From Haematococcus lacustris (Eukaryota > Chlorophyta > Chlorophyceae > Chlamydomonadales > Haematococcaceae): DNA of 64,000 nucleotides. The notes beneath the pieces were generated by a model. It searched no databases. It was not told the DNA's origin and saw only the letters and a program-made list of their open reading frames with translations. Below are positions 57,644 through 64,000 of this stretch, one piece after another. The translations under genes were made by a program, and so were the position numbers. The first letter of the stretch is position 1. The number at the start of each line of letters is the position of its first letter. The stretch spans positions 557,920-621,919 of the forward strand of contig JASKMD010000014.1 of assembly GCA_030144725.1 (NCBI GenBank), written 5' to 3'.

Positions 57644-60382
57644 ATGCTTAGCCAGCTGCGTCCTATGCACAGCGGTGTGGTGCGGGGCTCACGCGTGGCC
57701 GCGCAATGTGTCGCTCGGCGGCCATTGCTGGGCGCCGCAGGCTACGCCGCAGTGACCTCTCTGCTGCTACAGCCCGCCAGCGCTTCCTCAGAGGCGGGCT
57801 TCGTCACGGCGCCCAACGGGCTGCAGTGGCGCGATGACCTGGTCGGCGAGGGGCCGGAGCCTGTGCGGGGCGCTAACATTAGGTGCGTGTGTTCCGAGCT
57901 GGCGATCGCATCAGGATCATCAGGCGCATCAGGCGATCAGTGGGCATCGATGGCCTGATCTACTACGCAGCTCAGCATTAGTCCAGGCGGCTGGTGTAGC
58001 GCAGACGGCATGACGTGTGTCATCCGCACGGCCACCCACAGCCAGCCCCACAGCATCAGGGTGCCCCAGCCTCCTTAGAGCATGGCCTGCATGGGTTGCA
58101 TGGTCTGGGCGCCTGCACCCTGAACTGCCCGAAAATGCAGCGTAGATGTCCTGGGTGCCAGCAGTACAATAGTGGCTGTCCTGGCCAGGACCCCCAGGCA
58201 GCCTGGACAAATTGAACAGCCTAAGATGTGCTCAGCCTAATGTTGTGTCAGCGTGCAACCTGCAGCGCAGCAGGGATGAAATACATCTGAGATGAACAGG
58301 GGGCTGCTCAGTGGCACTGGGGCGAGAGTACAGAGTGCCAGCCAGTCCAGTGCTCCACCCCAGCTGCTGCCCATGGGGTCACCCTAGCCGCCAACCCGAA
58401 CCCTAGCAGCCCAGCGCGGCAACCTCAACCCTGGCCACCAAGATAGGGTTGCTGCTCTGGACTTGAGATCTTAGCAGGTGTCTGCACAAACCCTGTCGTG
58501 GCAGCTGGGGTTAGGGAACCCTAGCAGCCCTGCGCAGCAACCTCAACCCTGGCCACCAGGATAGGGCTGCTGCTCTGAACTTAGCAGGTGTCTGCGGAAA
58601 CCCTATCGTGGCAGCTGGGGTTAGGGTTGCTGCTGCTCTGGACGGCTAGGGTGAGGTTAACGGCGCGGGTGAGACCCTCTAGTCTGCTGTTAGGCGGCAA
58701 TGCCTAGCACAGGGAGCTCGGAGCGCTTTGAACAACTTTCTGCAGACAGCTGCTAAGCTCGCAAGTCCAGAGCAGCAACCCTAACCCCAGCTGCCACGAC
58801 AGGGTCCAGAGAGCAGAGTGTGTGGGTGTGGGTGGGTGGGTTTGTGCCTCTGGCCAGCTACAGACAGTGGCTCCGGACCAGCTGCCACCCAGCTACTGCC
58901 CTGTTATCCAGCTGCCGTTGTGTGGCCCAGCTGCTCTGTCACAAGGAGTGAGCCAGAGGGCTGAACCCATGGAGCTGCTGATGTGGCGCAGGTGCCACTA
59001 CACTGGACGCTTGAAGAGCAACGGGCAGAAGTTTGACTCCTCCTATGATCGTCGCGCCCCTCTGTCTTTCACTGTGAGTGCCTGACCAAGACACATCCCA
59101 AGCATGCTCTTCCTCCTGCCCCTGCTGCCCCTCCTGCCCTTGCTGCCCCTCCTGCTGCTGCTGCTCCTCCTTCAGCCTCTGCTGCACCAACCCCTCATCC
59201 TGCTGCTGCTGCCAGAGCCACCGTCATGGTGATGTAGAAGCAGGACCGGGGATTAGGGTTAGGGTTGGGTTGGGGTTAGGGTTAAGGGCTATCCCTATCC
59301 CTATCCCTAACCCTAACCCATGATGTAGCGGCAGGACCTGCCACCAGCGCTGCTGTGTGTGCGACTGGGATGCTCTGGCAGTGGCCAGCATCCCCCTTCA
59401 CAAGGACAACCCGACATGCCCTCCCCGATGGCCTGGCAGTGGTCAACTTCCCCCTTCACCCTGTGCAGCCTTCCCCTTTACCAGTGCAGCCCCACACGCC
59501 CTCCATGCATACACCATGCAGTTGGCAGCAGCAGCAGCAAGTAGTCGCAGCAGCAGGGTTCGCTGCATGCGAAGCTGTTCCGTGGTGACGGGCACGCTGG
59601 CTGGCATGGCTGACATGGATAGCATGTGGCTGACATGGATAGCATGTGGCTGACATGCTGGCTGCTTAAAGGGGGTTCTATGCAGGCAACTGTGTGTTGT
59701 ATTGACGGGCCCACTGACAAGCCCCGTGTATGCCCCGTGCTGAGTGTAGGTAGGTGTGGGGCAGGTCATCCGCGGCTGGGATGTCGGCATCCTGGGGTCA
59801 GCAGAGGAGGGCATCCCGGCCATGAAGGAGGGCGGCAAGCGCACCCTGGTGGGGTCCCTGGGGGGGAGCAGCAGCAGGGGTCAGCGGGTCAGAGGCAGCA
59901 GCAGCAGGGGCCAGGGGCTGAGAGAGCAGCAGCAGGGGCTAGCAGCCCTTCAGTGACACCATGCACACAAGGGCAGCAGCGAGGGCGCCTGCATGTTGCT
60001 GCTTGCATTGCGTCACCCAGCTGCTGCCCCACCATCAACACAGCCTTCACGGACCCTCTCCATCACCCCCCTCCTTACTCACACCAGCAACCTGCTGCCC
60101 TTCCTGTGGCCCCTGCGCCCCCTGCCCCTGCCCTTGTGGCCCCTGGCCCTGCAACCCTTGCCCCAGTTGCCCTGCCCCTGCCCCTGCCGCCCCTGCCCCA
60201 ACAGCCCCGGTCCCTGCCCCTGTGGCCCCGCCCTGCCCCGATGACCTGCTGCTGCTTGCTGTGGCGCCCGACCCACTCAGATCATCCCCCCTGAGCTGGG
60301 CTATGGCTCCCGGGGTGCGGGTGGCGTCATCCCTCCCAACGCCACGCTGGAGTTTGACGTGGAGCTGGTGCCCCGCAAGTGA
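57644..60382 (+). CDS. Thylakoid-lumen FKBP-type peptidyl-prolyl isomerase
   Basis: Catalyses cis-trans isomerisation of prolyl bonds, probably in the thylakoid lumen. Exons: 57644-57882, 58992-59073, 59750-59848, 60281-60382, all GT-AG and in phase, giving 173 residues. Residues 1-48 are a bipartite targeting peptide: a basic transit part, then twin Arg in [10 protein letters not shown], a hydrophobic stretch and an ASASS cleavage site, as in Tat-imported lumen proteins. The FKBP domain runs from [15 protein letters not shown] through [45 protein letters not shown] and [15 protein letters not shown] to [14 protein letters not shown]. The active-site Y, F, D, V, I, W and Y positions are as expected. 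Introns 1 and 2 are long; intron 1 carries tandem repeats and intron 2 carries telomere-like repeats. Lumen localisation is inferred from the presequence. Confidence 0.94.
58383..58805. repeat. Tandem repeat of about 120 bp with an inverted partial copy
   Basis: In FKBP intron 1. Two direct copies (from about 58393 and 58516) share aaccctagcagcc, gcaacctcaaccctggccac and ttagcaggtgtctgc, plus gtggcagctggggttaggg. A partial copy at about 58745-58808 is inverted (ccagagcagcaaccctaacc, cagctgccacgacaggg). Confidence 0.75.
59253..59320. repeat. Head-to-head telomere-like repeats
   Basis: In FKBP intron 2. About five TTAGGG-type units (some ttgggg) are followed, after aagggcta, by ccctat and ccctaa units, so the two arms are inverted and could form a hairpin. 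An isolated run ggttagggttagggttaggg also occurs at 60402-60421, just after the FKBP stop. Confidence 0.8.
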
Positions 60383-61302
60383 TGGCCAGGGGCCTGCAGG
60401 TGGGTTAGGGTTAGGGTTAGGGTCAAGTGAAGACCAGGGGGCTGCAGGTGGTGCGGCTGGGGGCTGGCAGGGCAGTATGGTGGTGTGGTGCTCATGTGGG
60501 GTGTCAGGCGGTCAGAAAGGGGTTGGCTTCATGCTCTGTCCATCAGGACGCACCTACCCTGCCTGCCTTGCCCCTATTTCAAACGGTTGCTGCCCCTGCT
60601 GCCCTGCAGGTGATGTGGCTTGGGGTCGCTGCCAACCTCACTGCTGGCAGCACCTCAGCAGCAGCACCACACCTTCCAGCAGCAGCACCACACCGCACAT
60701 GCTGAGCATTGACACTGGATGGCCATGGCTTTGCCAAGACGAGCATGCCGTGTGATCCATACGGTATGAGTCACCCTTTTTTAGCCAAGCTTTTTTAGCC
60801 AAGCTTTTTTGGCTTTGCTAAGACGAGCGTTGTCATGGGGCACGGTGCGGCGCACTGTATGTCACAATTTTGACACCTGTTGGTCCATTACTCGAGTTCC
60901 CAGGAAACGTCTATAACTCAACCGAAGTAGCTGACTCCACTAACCCCCTACAAGCATGCCATACAAATATCTACATCTCCACAATAGAGGCTCCACAGTG
61001 TTCACAGCTTTCACGTGCGGGTGTTAGGCCCGTTGATGAGCGAGCGTTCTCTGTTCTGTTCAACTTACCTCCGCATGACAGGCCATGAAACGCATGGGCA
61101 AATACGGGCTGCGAGGTCCTGACAGTAACGGCTAGCACATGTTACGCCCCAGCTGCTCCAGCTACGCCATCTGCTGTGTCTGCTCCACCAGCTGTATGCC
61201 TGAGCCACTTCTAGTTCAAGCTGACAGCGCAGCAATCACCCATTCCGCTCCAAAGGCGCTCAACAATAATTGCCCGGGGGGGGGGGGTGGGGCAGGATGT
61301 GG
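60383..61302. other. Convergent intergenic region
   Basis: Lies between the FKBP 3' end and the transporter 3' end. It holds the TTAGGG motif, a repeated ttttttagccaagc element at 60776-60808 and a run of ten or more G near 61276. No gene is supported. Confidence 0.5.
60402..60422. repeat. Short (TTAGGG)n motif after the FKBP stop
   Basis: Three perfect TTAGGG units 20 bases downstream of the FKBP stop codon. Confidence 0.85.
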
Positions 61303-63510
61303 TCAACAGGGTGACCTCTGCTCACGCTCCCCACTTTCACCCACTCTTGCCTCACTCCCTACTGGTGCAAACGTTTCGGCCTGTACTGCCGAGCAGCCGG
61401 GCCAGCATTCCCCTGAGCTGCTCTTGCACCTGCTGCCAGGCAATGCAGGGGTTAGCGAAGACTGAGCCTGAGCCTGAGGCCGTTCCAAGTCCTGTGCCTG
61501 CGCCGCTGCCGCCTCCTGCAACCCTGCTGCCTGCTCATCCTGCATGCTGCAACCCCATGTTGCCTGATGAGGCGGCTCTGGGGTTGCCTGATTAGGTGGC
61601 CCTGGGGTCGCCTGCCCCTCACTTTGCCCACATCCAGCCATCACTGTGCCAGAGGCCCCCGCAGCCTGCTCCTGCCCTAGCCCTTGCCCATCTCCTGCAT
61701 TACCAACACCAGAGAGGCCCGCAGCCTGGCCCTGCCCCTGGCCCAGGCCCTGCCCCTGCTCTTGCCCCTGCCAGCCTGGCTGGGGCCCTGGCCTCAGTGG
61801 TGCGGGCCCCATCACCACCGTCACCATGGGCAGCTGCTGCCTACACCCACCCTGCTCCTCACCCCCTGCCTCACACCTCTGTGCGTCACACTTTGCCACA
61901 GGCTCCAGGTGTGACCAGCATGCCTCCCGGTCAGCCACCAGGGGAGTCAGCTCTGTGGCCAGGCCTGCTGGGCTAGGGCTCAGGTCATCAGTGCCTGCCT
62001 CCACCTCCCCCCTGCCTCCAGGCTGCAGCCCTGTGGATGAGGAGGGAGGGGGCGAGGGGGCGGCTGCCCCTGGCTTGCCACCAGGGGTGTGGGGCGCTTG
62101 CCTGAGGTTTACCAGCAGCACCCCAGCCGCCACCAGGACTGAGCCCAGTGCACCCAGCGCACTTATTCTCTCGCCCAGCAGCACCACCCCAAAGAAATAG
62201 GAGTACACAACCTGCAAGTCAGCCGATGGTGGGTTTGTGTTGACGTCAGCAGCCAGGTGTGGCTCGAGTGCTGCTGGGCACCAGGGGTGCAGGATGCGGA
62301 ATTGATGTGGTTGATAGGTGCAGAGGCGACATGTGTCACGTGCTTTCTGCCCACATGGGGGCTGTGGAGGAGGGGTGGGCAGGTGGAGGGGTGGGCAGGT
62401 GGAGGGGTGGGCAGGAGGAGGGGTGGGCAGGTGGAGGGGTGGGCATGAGGAGGGGTGGGCAGGAGGAGGGGTGGGCAGGAGGAGGGGTGGGCAGGAGGAG
62501 GGGTGGGCGGGTAGTAAGCAGGAGGCTGCTGCAGGTCTGCTGAGCTGGGGTGCAGCCTCGCCGCCATCATCGTCATAACAGGGCATGCGCCTGTTGCGCC
62601 GCTGCAACACACAGCCTTGTGGACTCAAACCTGGCTGCAGGGCTGTGGGCTGCAGGGGCTGCAGGGGCTGCAGGGGCTGCAGGGGCTGCAGGGGCTGCAG
62701 GGGCTGCAGGGGCTGCAGGGGCTGCAGGGGCTGCAGGGGCCAGACCTGAGTGAAGTTGATGGCGCTGGCCTGGGCAGCCGGCAGCAGTTGAAGGCCACGC
62801 CCAATCAGGATTTGGCCCCTGCACACCCACCAGGCAGGGCTGGGCAGCGTGAGGCAGGCAGGCAGGCAGGGCCCAGGCGGCAGGCAGCTGGGGGAGCATG
62901 CTTGCAGCGCTAACAAGCCTCAACCCAGCCCAGCACACCCCATGCCTCCGAATGCCTCATCCCCACCTAATCAGTGCATGCAGAGTGAACAGTGCAGGTT
63001 CAATGTCACTGCTCAGCTTGAGAACAAGTTCCACTTCCAGCAGTGCTAAAGCAGCAGCACATGGGCTGGAGCTGGTCACTCTGCCCACAGTAGCAATGCA
63101 ACCGCTAGCTTCTGCTGCCCAGCTTCGCTCGCCCTCCCGCCCCTGACACGACCCACGGCGCCCCCATGCCCTGCCATGCTCCTTCCCCCTGCTGCTGCCT
63201 GCCCTGCCCTGCCTGCCCTGCTGCTGCCTGCCCTGCCCTGCCCTGCCCTGCCCTGCCCTGCCCTGCCCTGCCCGCCCTGCCTGCCCTGCCTGCCCTGCTG
63301 CTGCCTGCCCTGCCCTGCCCTGCCTGCCCTGCTGCTGCCTGCCCTGCCCTGCCCTGCCCTGCTGCCGCCTGGCACTGACCAGAAGCTTGTGATGGCCACG
63401 CCCAGCAGCAGCAGCCAGTCCAGCAGGCTTGGCCATACCGCCCGCTGCGGCCAGCCCACTGCTAGGGGGACGGCAGAGGTGCTGAAGGCGCAGGTGTGGA
63501 AGTACACACT
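61303..63510 (-). CDS. EamA/DMT-type transporter, C-terminal half with long tail
   Basis: Drug/metabolite-type membrane carrier, substrate unknown. In coding order the visible exons are 63510-63380, 62818-62746, 62211-61303, in phase, giving 370 residues. The first exon ends in [17 protein letters not shown]. Exon 2 gives [20 protein letters not shown], and exon 3 begins [17 protein letters not shown] followed by [16 protein letters not shown]. Together these match the second EamA repeat (helices 7-10). The remaining 265 residues are a polar, Gly- and Gln-rich tail (repeated GQGQGLGQ) that stays open to the stop at 61303; part of it could be intron or untranslated. The N-terminal EamA repeat is missing, and only about 230 bases separate the first visible exon from an opposite gene start at 63739. 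So either the 5' end spans that gene or the transporter is truncated. Confidence 0.75.
62368..62513. repeat. 16-bp minisatellite (gaggaggggtgggcag)n, about nine copies
   Basis: In the intron between transporter exons 2 and 3. Units differ only in gtgg or gagg at the start. Confidence 0.9.
62645..62741. repeat. 9-bp repeat (gggctgcag)n, about eleven copies
   Basis: In the same transporter intron (62212-62745), immediately beside the donor at 62745. Confidence 0.93.
63187..63362. repeat. CCTGC/CCCTG pentamer repeats
   Basis: Pentamer runs broken by ctgctg elements, filling much of the 62819-63379 transporter intron. Confidence 0.9.
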
Positions 63511-63594
63511 CTGCGCACAACCAGCAGCAGCAGCAGCGGCAGCAGCAGCAGCAGCGGTAGGAGTGGCAGCAGCAGCTGTACAATAGTGTTGTTA

Positions 63595-63738
63595 TTGATT
63601 TACCGTACTCTCTCTTTCGATTCGCGTCCGCGAATTGTTTTTTTAGCCTCGCGAAGTCGCGAACGAGTAAACAATGTGATTTTTTCCAAAATCGCGAAGT
63701 GGTCAAACAATTATTTGACGTGCGTAAAAGGTGCTGCG
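63595..63738 (+). promoter_or_regulatory. AT-richer putative promoter with TCGCGA motifs
   Basis: Upstream of the ATG at 63739. Repeated cgcgaa and tcgcga elements occur at about 63628, 63649, 63656 and 63691 (ctcgcgaagtcgcgaacg is a dyad). The stretch is clearly AT-richer than the coding DNA on either side. Role is inferred. Confidence 0.4.
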
Positions 63739-63861
63739 ATGGACCGCTTCGTGGTCCATGGCATCAGTGGCGATGACGCAGCCAAGAATTTGCTACGTGA
63801 GGTTGACCAACACGATGAAATGCTCCATTATAGGGCTCTCGATCGTGATCCTGTCGCGTAG
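63739..63861 (+). CDS. Start of an unrecognised gene, first exon or 40-residue ORF
   Basis: Not recognised. ATG at 63739 opens MDRFVVHGISGDDAAKN, continues LLREVDQHDEMLHYRAL and reaches a TAG at 63859. A GT in gtcgcgtag (63857) could be a donor just before the stop, which would make this the first exon of a gene running off the window. The acidic, non-repetitive composition is more protein-like than nearby frames. Evidence is limited to composition and the AT-richer region upstream. Confidence 0.35.
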   Translation: MDRFVVHGISGDDAAKNLLREVDQHDEMLHYRALDRDPVA

Positions 63862-64000
63862 CGTGGGCCGGGCAGACCTCGCAAGCTGTTTAGCATCGGG
63901 CTGCTGCTAGCCCGCGACTCTGCCGCGTCGCCAAGCACGCCTCCTCCTCCCAGCCGACCCGGCAGGTCTCATGAGATGATGGTAGATGAGAGCTAATGGT

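Noticed and set aside
63166..63586. Leu/Pro/Cys repeat frames
   Set aside because: They are translations of the CCTGC pentamer repeats inside a transporter intron.

Overview
The window looks like nuclear DNA of a green alga of the order Chlamydomonadales. Its genes are GC-rich and split by many introns, the introns hold long C-rich satellites, and the window carries a plant-type BIN4 subunit, a plastid-lumen FKBP and a wax-synthase-like acyltransferase. A DRDVSAALNI-type TnpB/Fanzor remnant and TTAGGG telomere-like motifs resemble what I recall from Haematococcus lacustris. That species assignment is inference from memory and was not checked. No bacterial operon, CRISPR array, rRNA or tRNA gene was found.

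Layout. 0.5-4.6 kb (+): 3' part of a wax-synthase-like MBOAT acyltransferase whose first intron holds about 112 CCCCA units. 5.9-6.6 kb (+): a small membrane protein. 8.9-10.3 kb (-): Vps55/LEPROT trafficking protein. 11.8-24.1 kb (+): one very large 16-exon gene for a 1,901-residue nuclear protein. It has a glutamine-rich region, an AT-hook-like motif and CHD-type SANT-like modules, but no ATPase. 26.4-39.4 kb: four head-to-tail copies of a 3,250-bp unit. Each unit holds a two-exon orphan gene and a stray exon of a fasciclin gene. 40.0-42.5 kb (-): the intact fasciclin (FAS1) gene. 44.3-48.5 kb (-): BIN4, a subunit of plant topoisomerase VI. 48.7 kb (+): a 73-residue membrane protein, divergent from BIN4. 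49.8-50.7 kb (-): a broken Fanzor/TnpB-like gene. 51.0-54.5 kb (+): a GNAT acetyltransferase interrupted by a 500-base assembly gap. 55.0-55.7 kb (-): V-ATPase subunit F. 57.0-57.3 kb (-): TMEM258/OST5. 57.6-60.4 kb (+): thylakoid-lumen FKBP isomerase. 61.3-63.5 kb (-): C-terminal half of an EamA/DMT transporter. 63.7 kb (+): the start of another gene.

These are mostly independent housekeeping genes: endosomal trafficking (Vps55, V-ATPase F), ER glycosylation (TMEM258, with the sequon-bearing FAS1 protein as a possible client), chromatin and endoreduplication (CHD-like protein, BIN4), plastid lumen (FKBP) and lipids (wax synthase). Exons were joined by hand. Reading phase was checked at every junction given, and wherever exons are listed the phases close without a stop, except at the unresolved ends named in each entry. 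The most unusual parts are the 3.25-kb array with its FAS1-derived exon, the ATPase-less CHD-like protein, the Fanzor remnant, a run of GC-AG introns, and the strand-biased C-rich intron satellites.
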